The notes under the pieces were generated by a model, which saw only the letters and a list, made by a program, of their open reading frames with translations, had not been told where the DNA came from and did not search any database. Positions 1 to 8,949 of a stretch of DNA of 64,000 nt are shown piece by piece (position 1 is the stretch's first letter; every line of letters starts with the position of its first letter). Made by a program: the position numbers and the translations under genes. Source of the stretch: Sphingomonas sp. Leaf9 (GTDB lineage Bacteria; Pseudomonadota; Alphaproteobacteria; Sphingomonadales; Sphingomonadaceae); contig NZ_LMKC01000001.1 in assembly GCF_001421355.1 (NCBI RefSeq), forward strand, positions 620,001 through 684,000, read 5' to 3'.

Positions 1-1369
1 TGTCGTCATAATCGCTGTCGCCGGGCGCATGGCGCATCAGCATCAGGTCGCAATGGCCGATGATCGCGGTCAGGATGTTGTTGAAATCATGCGCGACGCC
101 GCCCGCCAGCTGGCCGACCGCCTGCATCTTGGTCGCCTGTGCGACCTGGCGCTTGAGCTTGCCCTCCTCGCCCGTGTCCCGCAGCGACAGGACGACGGCG
201 GCCTCGCCCAACCCGCGCGCACCGGCGATCGACAGCGCCACCGGTTCGTCGGTGCGATCGTTCAGGCGCACCGCCATGTCGGCGCTATGCTGCGCGCCCC
301 CGGCAAAGCGGCGGACGGCATCGGCGAGCGCGGCCTTGTCCTCGCGCACCACCAGGTCGCCGGGATAGAGCGGCGGCGCGACCGGGTTCACGCCGGTCGC
401 GCGGATGAAGGCGTCGTTCATGTGCAGGAAGCGCCCGTCGCGATCGACCAGCGCCATGCCGACCGGCAGCAGCGAGACGAGCGCGCGGACCTGCGCAGCC
501 GATCCCGGCGCCGCGATCGGCATCAGGCCGACCGGCGCTTCCTCTTCGTCCAGCATCGCCACCAGCATCGGCCCGGCGGGATCGTCGACGAACGGCACCT
601 GCACGATGCGCAACGGGTCGCCGCCCAGCCCTTCGCGTTCGAAGCGGACCCGCCCGCGGTTGTCGGTGACGAGGAAGCGGGCGAAGTCGCGCCCCTCGAT
701 CGTGGCATCCTCGTTCCCGACGGCGCGGGCGCGGAACACGCGGTTGGCGGCGCGGATGCGGCCATCAGCGCTCAGCAGCGCGACCATGACCCCGGCCGTG
801 CCCAGCCGCTCGCCGGCGTCACCCGCGATCATCGCGCGCATCGTCACCGCCTCGGCAATCACCTGCCCCCCTTCGAAGCGCCAGACGAGCATCGATTCGC
901 CGGCACGGGCGAGCGTCGCCACGATGGACGCGTCGCCCTGTCGCACGGTCACCTTCGCATCGCCATCGCGCCATGCCGCCCGCGCGGCGCCAGCCAGCGC
1001 GCTGGCATCGACGCCATCGCCCAGCACGCCCGGCGGCGTCGGATAGCCGCCGAACAGCGCGGCATAGCGATCATTGGCGCAAACCAGCCGCCCGGCGCGG
1101 TCGGTGACCGCCAGCGCATGCGGGCTGACCGATGCCAGCGTCTGCGCCAGCGACCAGTCGACCACGGGTTCTGCCGCCACGCTATCGCTGGTCCAGCGGC
1201 GCAGGCCGAGCGCGATGCCGGCAAGGATAATCGCCGCGGCGACGAAGCCGATCGCGACGGGCACGCTGCCGATGGTCCACAGGATCAGCGCCGCCGCCAA
1301 TCCCCCTGCAACCAGCGCGATGGCGAGCGGCAGGACCGGTGAAGCGGCGGACGGAGATTTCGACAGCAT
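1..1369 (-). CDS. cckA: Cell-cycle histidine kinase CckA, N-terminal part (runs off the left edge)
   Basis: The reverse-strand frame opens with ATG at 1369 and runs without a stop to base 1, so about 456 residues of the N-terminal half are present. Two hydrophobic segments lie within the first 60 residues, followed by PAS-like sensory regions. At the left edge is the histidine motif GGVAHDFNNILTAIIGHCDL followed by LMLMRHAPGDSDYDD, which is characteristic of CckA. CckA is the membrane-bound hybrid kinase that feeds phosphate through ChpT to CtrA and controls alphaproteobacterial development. The ATPase and receiver domains lie outside the window. No convincing ribosome binding site precedes the chosen ATG, so the exact start is uncertain. 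Confidence 0.85.
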   Translation of the reverse strand, partial: MLSKSPSAASPVLPLAIALVAGGLAAALILWTIGSVPVAIGFVAAAIILAGIALGLRRWTSDSVAAEPVVDWSLAQTLASVSPHALAVTDRAGRLVCANDRYAALFGGYPTPPGVLGDGVDASALAGAARAAWRDGDAKVTVRQGDASIVATLARAGESMLVWRFEGGQVIAEAVTMRAMIAGDAGERLGTAGVMVALLSADGRIRAANRVFRARAVGNEDATIEGRDFARFLVTDNRGRVRFEREGLGGDPLRIVQVPFVDDPAGPMLVAMLDEEEAPVGLMPIAAPGSAAQVRALVSLLPVGMALVDRDGRFLHMNDAFIRATGVNPVAPPLYPGDLVVREDKAALADAVRRFAGGAQHSADMAVRLNDRTDEPVALSIAGARGLGEAAVVLSLRDTGEEGKLKRQVAQATKMQAVGQLAGGVAHDFNNILTAIIGHCDLMLMRHAPGDSDYDD

Positions 1370-1546
1370 GACAAGGCTGTTGGGGTGGTTCGGGGGGTGG
1401 CGTCAAGCGGGGCGTCGGGTGATCCGTCGCGCACGCGGGGCGTGTGGGGTTTTGCGGGTGGCGCACGTCCGCCGTTCCATCGCCGACGTGCCCCACGCAG
1501 GCGGGGACGAGTCGACGATGCTATTGGCGTCATGCTCTTTTAACTC

Positions 1547-1632
1547 CGTGCCCCCGCGCAGGCGGGGGCCCAGGGTCAAGCGGGCTGACGTTGGCGTTCT
1601 TGGCCCTGGGCCCCCGCCTGCGCGGGGGCACG
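1547..1632. repeat. Palindromic repeat, GTGCCCCCGCGCAGGCGGGG family
   Basis: Two nearly perfect inverted arms start GTGCCCCCGCGCAGGCGGGG and are separated by a short loop, making a long potential hairpin. A second copy lies at 58177-58263, and a half-copy sits just upstream at about 1488-1511. It fills most of the 348-base gap between cckA and the M13 peptidase gene, where no gene is seen. It resembles an intergenic REP/BIME-type element. Confidence 0.8.
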
Positions 1633-1717
1633 GGTTTGGTTTAGGGCAGTTCGCTTCCCACACACCGTACCCCGGCCGATGCCGAAACACGATGTGAAGG
1701 GAAAAACCGAAACCCCC

Positions 1718-3781
1718 TTACCAGATGCGCACGCGCTTTTCGGGCGGCAGGAACAGATATTCGCCCATCGCCGGCTTGTAGCCCGAATACCACGGGTCGA
1801 GGTTGCGCACGACCCAGGCACGCTGTTCGGACGGGCTGTGCGGGTCGGTCAGCAGCCGCTGGCGCAGATTCGCCTCGCGGTAGCTGCGCCGCCACACCTG
1901 CGCCCAGCCGAGATAGAAGCGCTGTTCGGGGCCGAAGCCGTCGATCACCTTCTGATCGTTCGGATAGGCATGGGTGTAGGCGTCCCATGCGGCGGTCAGA
2001 CCCGCCAGATCGGCGATGTTTTCGCCGAGCGTCAGTTCGCCCTTCACGTGCAGGCCGGGCAGCGGCTCATAGGCGTCATACTGCTTGACGAGGGCGGCGG
2101 TGCGTTCCTCGAAGCGCTTCACGTCCTCGGCCGTCCACCAGTCGGTAAGGCTGCCGTTGACGTCGTACTTGCGGCCCTGATCGTCGAAATGGTGGCTGAT
2201 CTCGTGCCCGATCACCGCGCCGATCGCGCCGTAATTGACCGCCGGATCGGCGTTCGGGTCGAAGAAGGGCGGCTGCAGGATCGCGGCGGGGAACACGATC
2301 TCGTTCATCACCGGGTTCGCATACGCGTTCACGGTCATGGGGGTCATGAACCATTCCCACTTCTGGATCGGCTTGCCCAGATGCTGCACGTTGTAGCGCT
2401 GCTGCCACTGGTTCGCGCGGACCATGTTGCCGTACGCATCGCCCGGCGTGATGGTCAGGTCGCTCATGTCGCGCCACTGATCCGGATAGCCGATCTTGGG
2501 CGTGAACGCGGCGAGCTTGGCGCGTGCCTTCGCCTTGGTCTCCGGTGCCATCCAGTCGAGATTGTCGATCCGGCGGCCCATCGCTTGCGTTACGTTGCGG
2601 ACCAGTTCGTCCGCCGCCGCCTTGGTCGCGGGCGGGAAATATTTGGCGACATAGGCCTTGCTGACGTCATCGGCGACCGCGTCCGAGGTGAAATCGACCG
2701 CGCGCTTCCAGCGTTCCTCCTGCTGCGGCGTGCCCGACAGGACGGTGCCGTAGAAGGCGAAATTCTCGGCATCGAACGCCTTGGGCAGCACGCTGGAGAA
2801 ATTGTCGAGCGAGCGTACCAGCATCTGATCCTTCAGCACGCCGAGCGGCGCGGCGCCGATAACCTTGGCCATGCCGGTGAACGCGGTCGGCTGCGCGACG
2901 ATCACGTCGGTGGTGTTGGCGCCCAAACCCCGGAAATAGGTCGCGAAGTCGAAACCCGGCGCACGGCGCTGCAGCTCGGCGACGGCCATCTTGTTATAGG
3001 TCTTGTTCGCATCGCGGCTTTCGATCCGCGTCCAGTGCGCCTTGGCGATCTGGGTTTCGAACGCGACGATCGCGGCGGCGCGGGCGGCGGCATTGGGTTC
3101 GCCGGCCAGCGTCAGCATCTTGGCGAGATGCGCCTCATACGCCTTGCGCTGTTCGACCAGCTTCGCGTCGGTCGACAGATAATAGTCGCGGTCGGGCATG
3201 CCCAGGCCACCTTGCGACGTCTGCAGTGCATAGACGGTCGGCTGCTTGTCATCCGGGCCGACATAGGCTCCGAACGGCCCGCCGACGCCCGACTGCGCCG
3301 CCTTGGCCGCCAGCGCGGCATAGCCCGCCTTCGACGACAGGCCCTTGATCTCGGTCAGCCACGGCTGGATCGGGGCCAGACCCTTCGACTCGATCGCCGC
3401 CTGGTCGAGATAGGTCGCATAGGCGACGCCGATCTTCGAATTGGGATCGCCCTTCGCCGCGTCGAGCAGTTCGCGGGTGCGCGTCTTCGACAGGTCGTCG
3501 AGCGCGGTGAACATGCCATAGTTCGACTTGTCGGCCGGGATCGGCGTGATCTTTTCCCAGTTGCCGTTGGCGTATTTGTAGAAATTATCGCCCGGCTTCA
3601 CGCTACGGTCCATGCCCGCGACATCGAAGCCGAAATCGCCGATCTCGGGCTTGGGCGCTGCTGCCTCGGGTGTCGGCGCCGGCGTGGTGGCGGCGGTTTC
3701 GACCGGGCCGGTCGGCGCGGTGGTGCAGGCCGACAGGGCCGACGCCGCAAGCAGGGTGGTGAGGACGAAACTACGCCGCAT
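1718..3781 (-). CDS. M13 family zinc metallopeptidase, lipoprotein (PepO/neprilysin-like)
   Basis: This 687-residue protein begins MRRSFVLTTLLAASALSAC, a lipoprotein signal with a lipobox at LSAC. It is therefore probably anchored in the envelope, facing the periplasm. The M13 zinc site HEISH is at about residues 526-530. The third-ligand motif ENIAD lies about 60 residues later, and the C-terminal YKPAMGEY region is also typical. M13 enzymes cleave small peptides. A longer frame starts 14 codons upstream, but the ATG at 3781 is preceded by a purine-rich AGAGG and gives the clean signal peptide. The usual terminal CRVW is replaced by RVRIW. It appears to be a single-gene unit flanked by repeats. 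Confidence 0.92.
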   Translation of the reverse strand: MRRSFVLTTLLAASALSACTTAPTGPVETAATTPAPTPEAAAPKPEIGDFGFDVAGMDRSVKPGDNFYKYANGNWEKITPIPADKSNYGMFTALDDLSKTRTRELLDAAKGDPNSKIGVAYATYLDQAAIESKGLAPIQPWLTEIKGLSSKAGYAALAAKAAQSGVGGPFGAYVGPDDKQPTVYALQTSQGGLGMPDRDYYLSTDAKLVEQRKAYEAHLAKMLTLAGEPNAAARAAAIVAFETQIAKAHWTRIESRDANKTYNKMAVAELQRRAPGFDFATYFRGLGANTTDVIVAQPTAFTGMAKVIGAAPLGVLKDQMLVRSLDNFSSVLPKAFDAENFAFYGTVLSGTPQQEERWKRAVDFTSDAVADDVSKAYVAKYFPPATKAAADELVRNVTQAMGRRIDNLDWMAPETKAKARAKLAAFTPKIGYPDQWRDMSDLTITPGDAYGNMVRANQWQQRYNVQHLGKPIQKWEWFMTPMTVNAYANPVMNEIVFPAAILQPPFFDPNADPAVNYGAIGAVIGHEISHHFDDQGRKYDVNGSLTDWWTAEDVKRFEERTAALVKQYDAYEPLPGLHVKGELTLGENIADLAGLTAAWDAYTHAYPNDQKVIDGFGPEQRFYLGWAQVWRRSYREANLRQRLLTDPHSPSEQRAWVVRNLDPWYSGYKPAMGEYLFLPPEKRVRIW

Positions 3782-3870
3782 CGAATAAGCCTCTTCGTAT
3801 CGGGTGATACCGCAATGCTGCACCCCGGCTTATCGATCGTCAATATCTGGTTTGCTGCACGTCCTCTCCC

Positions 3871-4074
3871 GTTCGGTTCGAGCAGGTTCGAGCCTGTCGA
3901 GAAGCGTCCGTCGAGAACGGGGCGCTTGGGGCGCCCCCTTCTCGACAGGCTCGAACTTCCGCTCGAAGCAAACGGCGGGGAGATGGTCAGAAGAAAAACC
4001 GTTCGTGCTGAGTAGGGCCTAAGCGCAGTCGAAGACCCGTATCGACAGGCTCAGCGGCTACTCAGGACGAACGG
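3871..4074. repeat. Tandem pair of palindromic repeats (CTTCTCGACAGGCTCGAAC and CTGAGTAG families)
   Basis: Two adjacent inverted repeats lie here. The first, 3871-3974, has arms built on TTCGAGCCTGTCGAGAAG. The second, 4000-4074, runs from CCGTTCGTGCTGAGTAG to CTACTCAGGACGAACGG. The same two families recur side by side at 12721-12905, and the first again at 52350-52456. The second element extends into the 3' end of the DUF2062 gene at 4058. Confidence 0.8.
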
Positions 4075-4693
4075 AATCTGTCGAACCTGCGTTGAATTTG
4101 CCGTGCCCGCGCCGCTTCCACTTGGCGCCGATCCACCACCGCCAGCCGAGCGCCGCAATGGCATAGCCCAGCACCGCGCCGATCACCGAACACACGACCA
4201 TGCCGAGCGCCGTCGCCGGCCCGACCTCCGCCACCAGCCATTCGAGCCAGCCCGGCGGCGTGGCGACCGCGTCGCCGATCGGATCGCCCGGCACCACGCG
4301 GTCGATGTGGAGCAGCCATGCCCCGACCTTGTAGTACAGGATGAACAGCAACGGCGTCGTGATCGGGTTGGTGAAGAAGGTGGTGAGCGCCGCCGCCGGG
4401 ACGTTCGCGCGCAGCGGCAGCGCGAGGACGGCGGACGCCGGAATCTGGCCGAGCGGGATCAGGATGCCGGTAAACATGCCCAGCGCCACGCCACGCGGGA
4501 CCGAGCGGCGGGTGAAGCGCCACAATTCAGGCGCAAGAACGCGGTGCGCGACGGGGCGGAGGAAGCGGTTCGCCTCCATCGATTCGCGCGTCGGCAGATT
4601 GGCGCGAATCCAGCGCAGCGCGCGCGCGCCCAGCCGCCGGTCGTCGTCGCCTCGCGGGTCAGCCACGGTCGCGGAGCAACCTTCCCTGTTCAC
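4058..4693 (-). CDS. DUF2062 domain membrane protein
   Basis: This 211-residue protein carries the DUF2062 signature around [17 protein letters not shown] and ends in hydrophobic helices ([52 protein letters not shown]). It is an inner-membrane protein of unknown role. Its proposed start overlaps the 3' end of smpB by 35 bases, which suggests cotranscription with smpB; a start a few codons further in is possible. The stop codon and last residues (DSVRPE) lie within a dispersed palindromic repeat, so the C-terminus has probably been altered by that element. Confidence 0.8.
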   Translation of the reverse strand: MNREGCSATVADPRGDDDRRLGARALRWIRANLPTRESMEANRFLRPVAHRVLAPELWRFTRRSVPRGVALGMFTGILIPLGQIPASAVLALPLRANVPAAALTTFFTNPITTPLLFILYYKVGAWLLHIDRVVPGDPIGDAVATPPGWLEWLVAEVGPATALGMVVCSVIGAVLGYAIAALGWRWWIGAKWKRRGHGKFNAGSTDSVRPE

Positions 4694-5141
4694 GCTTCCA
4701 GTCCCGTTCCTTGATATGCTCGCGCTTGTCGTGGGTCTTGCGTCCCTTGGCCAATGCCAGTTCGACCTTCGCCCGCCCCTTGCCGTTGAAATACACGGAG
4801 AGCGCGATCAGCGTCATGCCGTCGCGCGCCACCGCACCGTGCATCTTGTTTATCTCACGTTCGTGAAGCAGCAGTTTACGCGGGCGGCGCGGTTCGTGGT
4901 TGAACCGGTTGCCGTGGCTGAATTCGGGGACGTTCGAATTGATCAGCCACACCTGCCCGTCGCGGACGTCGGCATAGCTTTCGGCGATCGACCCTTCGCC
5001 GAAGCGCAGCGCCTTCACCTCGGTCCCGGTCAGCGCGATGCCAGCCTCGTACACCGTGTCGATTTCATAATCGAACCGCGCACGGCGGTTTTCGGCGACG
5101 GTTTTCTTCTTGTCGAACAATTGGGGGCGCGGACGGCTCAT
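4659..5141 (-). CDS. smpB: SsrA-binding protein SmpB
   Basis: This 160-residue protein starts [20 protein letters not shown] and contains the SmpB features [40 protein letters not shown] and KLLLHEREI. Its basic C-terminal tail is [20 protein letters not shown]. SmpB binds tmRNA and delivers it to stalled ribosomes for trans-translation. The frame is open for 63 further codons upstream, but that stretch is repeat-derived low-complexity sequence, so the ATG at 5141 is the proper start. The tmRNA gene is not in this window. Confidence 0.97.
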   Translation of the reverse strand: MSRPRPQLFDKKKTVAENRRARFDYEIDTVYEAGIALTGTEVKALRFGEGSIAESYADVRDGQVWLINSNVPEFSHGNRFNHEPRRPRKLLLHEREINKMHGAVARDGMTLIALSVYFNGKGRAKVELALAKGRKTHDKREHIKERDWKREQGRLLRDRG

Positions 5142-5190
5142 GCGCGGGACATAGGGTGTCGGGCGGCCAAGGGGAAGCGGGCGCGCGAAA

Positions 5191-5323
5191 TCCTCCCCGG
5201 CACGGGGAGGGGGACCAGCGCAGCTGGTGGAGGGGGCGGTCCGCAAACGCTGTCGTTCCGATTGGGGAAGCCCCCCTCCACCACCGCTTCGCGGCGGTCC
5301 CCCTCCCCGCGCAGCGGGGAGGA
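5191..5323. repeat. Large inverted repeat (TCCTCCCC...GGGGAGGA)
   Basis: The arms begin TCCTCCCCGGCACGGGGAGG and end CGCGCAGCGGGGAGGA. They contain internal matching GGACCAGCGCAGCTGGTGGAGG-like segments and a central loop of about 35 bases. It lies between smpB and the hybrid kinase gene and ends only a few bases from the kinase stop codon, so it may form a transcript-end hairpin. Confidence 0.7.
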
Positions 5324-5329
5324 CCTTCA

Positions 5330-7951
5330 TTACGCGTCGAGCGCCTCGCGGACCTTCCTTGCCAGTTCGTCCACGCCGAACGGTTTCGGCAACAGCCGCG
5401 TGCCCGGATCGAGCACGCCGTTATGCACCACCGCGTTGCGGGTATAGCCGGTCGTGTAGAGCACCCGGAGGCCCGGCCGCATCGCCAGCGCCCGGTCGGC
5501 CAGCTCGCGCCCGGTCATGCCGGGCATCACGACGTCGGTGAACAACAGCGTCACCCGCACCCCTTGTTCGAGCAGCGCCAGCGCCTCCGGCCCGTTCGAC
5601 GCGTGGAGGACCGCGTAGCCGAGGTCGCGCAGCACCTCGACCGAGAAGCTGCGGACGCGCGATTCGTCCTCGACCACCAGTACCGTCTCACCCGGATCGC
5701 CACGCCGCACCGGCAGCATCGTCGCCCGCGGCGTAGGCGTCGGCTGCTCGCCGTAGAAGCGTGGCAGGTACAGGCGCACGGTCGTGCCGACGCCGGGTTC
5801 GGAATAGATGCGGACATGGCCGCGCGACTGGCGGACGAAGCCGAACACCTGGCTCAGCCCCAGCCCGGTGCCGCGCCCGACCGGTTTGGTGGTGAAGAAC
5901 GGTTCGAACGCCTTGGCCAACACCTCGGGCGCCATGCCGGTGCCGGTGTCGGTGACGGCGATCATCACATATTGCCCGGCGGCCATGTCGGCCTCCCGCG
6001 CATAATCGTCACCGACATGGGCGTTGGCGGTCTCGATGGTCAGCTTGCCGCCATCGGCCATCGCGTCGCGGGCGTTGACCGCGAGGTTGACGATCGCGTT
6101 TTCCAGCTGCCCCCGGTCGGCCTCGGCGCGCCACAGCCCGGCGCTCAGCACCGTTTCGACCGCGATGGGTTCGCCCAAGGTCCGGGTCAGCAGCTCGGTC
6201 AGGTCGGCGATCAGGCGATTGCCCTCGACCGGTTCGGGCGACAGCGGTGACTGGCGCGAAAAGGCGAGCAGCCGCTGCGTCAGCGCGGCGGCACGGGTCG
6301 CGCCGTCCTTCGCCGCCTCGACATAGCGGCCGACATCGCCGCGCCCGGCGGCGATGCGACGCTCGATCATGTCGAGCCCGCCGATGACCACCGCCAACAT
6401 GTTGTTGAAATCATGCGCGATGCCGCCGGTCAGCTGCCCGACCGCCTCCATCTTCTGCAACTGGCGCACCTGCGTTTCGGCAGCGGCGCGGGCGCTGGCG
6501 GCGTTGTGCAGTTCGGTGGCGACGCGTTCGAGCTGCGCATCCTGCCGCCCGACCTTCGCCTCCAGCCGGAGCAGCGCGTCAGCGCGCTGGACGGTGACCC
6601 AGCTGATCTCCGCCACTTCCTGCAGCAACGCGATCTCGCCCGGCAGCCAGTGGCGCGAACTGCAATGGCCGACGATCAGCAACCCCTCCAGCCGCCCGTC
6701 ATGGCGCAGCGGCACGCACAGGCCGGACAGGGCGGAATAGGAGGACGCGTCGCTCTCGGCAAAGGCCGGATCGATCGCGAAATCGTCGGACACGACCGTG
6801 CGCCCGGCACGCAGCAGCGCCGTATTGTCCCGCCCGAAGCGGTCCAGCGAATGTTCGCCGATCAGCGGCGGAAGCACCCCGTCGTTCCATCCGCCCATGT
6901 AGCGCACGCGATTGGCGGCGATCCGGGCGAACGCCACGCGCGACACCCGCAGCCATTCGCCAAGCGACCGGGCAGTGAAGCGCATGATCGCATCCGGGTC
7001 GGTCGCGGCGCGTTGCCGCGCGCTCAGCGACAGCACGAACTCCCGCTCGGCCTTGGCCGACAGCGCCGCCAGCTCGGCCCGCTTGCGATCGTCGATGTCG
7101 TAGCTGACGCCGGGAAAGCGCAGCGGGCGACCGGCGTCGTCAAAAGTGCATCGGCCCTGCGCCGATACCCAGCGGAACCCGCCGTCATGGCCGACCACCC
7201 GATATTCGGCGATGAAGGTGCCGTTGCCATCCGGGTCCATCGCGCGTTCGACCGCACGCTGGGCCTCGACCAGATCGTCGGGATGGATACCCTCGAAGAA
7301 GCGACCGATCGGTGCCCCCTCCTCCGCCGTCTGCGGATCGACGCCGTACAGCAGCGCGAAGCGGGTATCGGCGCGCACGATATCGGCCTGCACGTCCCAG
7401 TCCCACGCGCCGATGTTGCGCCCGGCCGACAGCGCCAGTTGCAGCCGTTCGTCCGCCGCCGCCCGCTCCCGCTCCGCGACGACCCGCGCGGTCGTCTCGC
7501 CGGTCACGCACAGCAGCCCGGCGATCTTTCCGGCATCATCGAAGGCGGGGGAATAGGTGAAGCTCCACCAGCTGTCCTCCGGTTCGCCGGTGCGCGCAAG
7601 GTCGAGCTTCATGTCGGTCGCCACGATATTGCCGCCGGCAATGGTCTTGTCGACCAGCGGCACCAGTTCGTCCCAGATGTTCGACCACACGATATCGAAC
7701 CGCTCGCCCAGCGACCCCGGCAGCCGCACGCCCAGCAGCGGGCGATAGGCGTCGTTGTAGAAGCAGTGGAGCTCCGGTCCCCACGCCAGGAACATCGGCG
7801 TGGGGCAGGACAGCATCATCGCCAGCAGCGACCGCAACGATACCGGCCAGCCTTCGATCGGCCCCAGCGGATGCGCCGCCCAGTCATGTGCGGCAATCTC
7901 CGCCCCCGTAATGGTCTGGATCGAGAGATGTCCGTTTGGCATATGCATCAC
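5330..7951 (-). CDS. PAS/GAF hybrid sensor histidine kinase with C-terminal receiver
   Basis: This 873-residue protein has no obvious membrane segment and is probably cytoplasmic. In order it has an N-terminal PAS region ([20 protein letters not shown]), a second PAS ([16 protein letters not shown]), a GAF-like domain (about residues 300-450), and a histidine motif [20 protein letters not shown]. An ATPase domain ([35 protein letters not shown]) and a receiver with the acceptor aspartate in [12 protein letters not shown] complete it. Such hybrid kinases relay phosphate through an unlinked Hpt or response regulator; the signal is unknown. The first codon is GTG at 7951, with ATGs at 7948 and 7942 as alternatives. 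No clear Shine-Dalgarno sequence separates them. Confidence 0.9.
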   Translation of the reverse strand: MMHMPNGHLSIQTITGAEIAAHDWAAHPLGPIEGWPVSLRSLLAMMLSCPTPMFLAWGPELHCFYNDAYRPLLGVRLPGSLGERFDIVWSNIWDELVPLVDKTIAGGNIVATDMKLDLARTGEPEDSWWSFTYSPAFDDAGKIAGLLCVTGETTARVVAERERAAADERLQLALSAGRNIGAWDWDVQADIVRADTRFALLYGVDPQTAEEGAPIGRFFEGIHPDDLVEAQRAVERAMDPDGNGTFIAEYRVVGHDGGFRWVSAQGRCTFDDAGRPLRFPGVSYDIDDRKRAELAALSAKAEREFVLSLSARQRAATDPDAIMRFTARSLGEWLRVSRVAFARIAANRVRYMGGWNDGVLPPLIGEHSLDRFGRDNTALLRAGRTVVSDDFAIDPAFAESDASSYSALSGLCVPLRHDGRLEGLLIVGHCSSRHWLPGEIALLQEVAEISWVTVQRADALLRLEAKVGRQDAQLERVATELHNAASARAAAETQVRQLQKMEAVGQLTGGIAHDFNNMLAVVIGGLDMIERRIAAGRGDVGRYVEAAKDGATRAAALTQRLLAFSRQSPLSPEPVEGNRLIADLTELLTRTLGEPIAVETVLSAGLWRAEADRGQLENAIVNLAVNARDAMADGGKLTIETANAHVGDDYAREADMAAGQYVMIAVTDTGTGMAPEVLAKAFEPFFTTKPVGRGTGLGLSQVFGFVRQSRGHVRIYSEPGVGTTVRLYLPRFYGEQPTPTPRATMLPVRRGDPGETVLVVEDESRVRSFSVEVLRDLGYAVLHASNGPEALALLEQGVRVTLLFTDVVMPGMTGRELADRALAMRPGLRVLYTTGYTRNAVVHNGVLDPGTRLLPKPFGVDELARKVREALDA

Positions 7952-7995
7952 GTGTTACGCGGGTGCCGCCGCCGCGGCAATGGGATGGCCCCGGA

Positions 7996-8880
7996 TCAGC
8001 GCACCAACCCGGCATGGGCAAGCGCGGCATCGACCGCCGCGCGCGATGCGTCGGACGCGGGGGTCATCGGCAGGCGCAGGTCGGTCGGGAAGCCCGGACG
8101 GACGCGGCCCAGCGCATATTTGACCGGTCCCGGCGACGCATCGCTGAACAGCGCGGCGTGGAGCGGGTACAGCCGGTCCTGGATCGTGAGCGCCCGCGCG
8201 AAGTCGCCGGCGGTGCATGCGTCCTGGAATTCCGCGCACAGCGCCGGCGCGACATTGGCGGTGACCGAGATCGCGCCGACCCCGCCCATCGCGTTGAACG
8301 CCAGCGCCATGTCGTCATTGCCCGACAACTGGGCAAAGCGGGTGCCGCACCGCAGGCGATGTTCGGCGACACGCGCCATCTGTCCGGTCGCGTCCTTGAT
8401 TCCGACGACGACTTGCGGGAACCCATTCACGATGCGCTCGACCGTTTCGACGTTGATGTCGGTGATGGTGCGGCCGGGCACGTTATAGAGCATGATCGGC
8501 AGCCCGCCGTCACGGGCCAGCACCTCGAAATGGCGGAACACGCCCTCCTGGTTGGGGCGGTTATAATAGGGCGGCACCAGCAGCGCGGCGGCGGCGCCCG
8601 CTGCTTTCGCCGCATGGATGTGGTGCAGCGCGACGGCGGTGTCGTTCGATCCGCAGCCTGCGATCACCGGCACCCGGCCCTTCGCCTGATCGACGCAGAC
8701 GCGCACGACATGATCATGCTCCTCGATCGTCATCGTCGCGGCTTCGCCGGTGGTGCCGCAGGGGACGAGCGCGCTCGACCCGCTCTCGATCTGCCAGTCG
8801 ACCAGGGCGCGGAACGATGCTTCGTCGAACCGACCGTCGGCAAACGGGGTGACGAGCGCGGGAATCGAGCCGGAAAACAT
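7996..8880 (-). CDS. dapA: 4-hydroxy-tetrahydrodipicolinate synthase DapA
   Basis: This 294-residue TIM-barrel enzyme condenses pyruvate with aspartate semialdehyde in lysine and diaminopimelate synthesis. Visible signatures are the substrate loop GTTGEAATM, LYNVPGRT with its tyrosine near residue 132, and the Schiff-base lysine in VVGIKDATG at about residue 162. ATG at 8880 gives the standard N-terminus MFSGSIPALVTPF; the longer open frame upstream is antisense to the transglycosylase gene. It is divergent from that gene across a gap of about 70 bases that must hold both promoters. Confidence 0.96.
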   Translation of the reverse strand: MFSGSIPALVTPFADGRFDEASFRALVDWQIESGSSALVPCGTTGEAATMTIEEHDHVVRVCVDQAKGRVPVIAGCGSNDTAVALHHIHAAKAAGAAAALLVPPYYNRPNQEGVFRHFEVLARDGGLPIMLYNVPGRTITDINVETVERIVNGFPQVVVGIKDATGQMARVAEHRLRCGTRFAQLSGNDDMALAFNAMGGVGAISVTANVAPALCAEFQDACTAGDFARALTIQDRLYPLHAALFSDASPGPVKYALGRVRPGFPTDLRLPMTPASDASRAAVDAALAHAGLVR

Positions 8881-8949
8881 GGAAAACGCGCTCCACAGAC
8901 AGGGATTTGAGCCGAAAAGGTGGCGACAGATAGGGCGGCCTTCCATATC

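Noticed and set aside
29-1342. A long plus-strand open frame opposite cckA
   Set aside because: Its product is an Arg/His/Ala-rich low-complexity string, while the minus strand encodes clear CckA motifs.
1679-4015. A 778-codon plus-strand open frame
   Set aside because: It is the shadow of the M13 peptidase gene; no domains or ribosome binding site.
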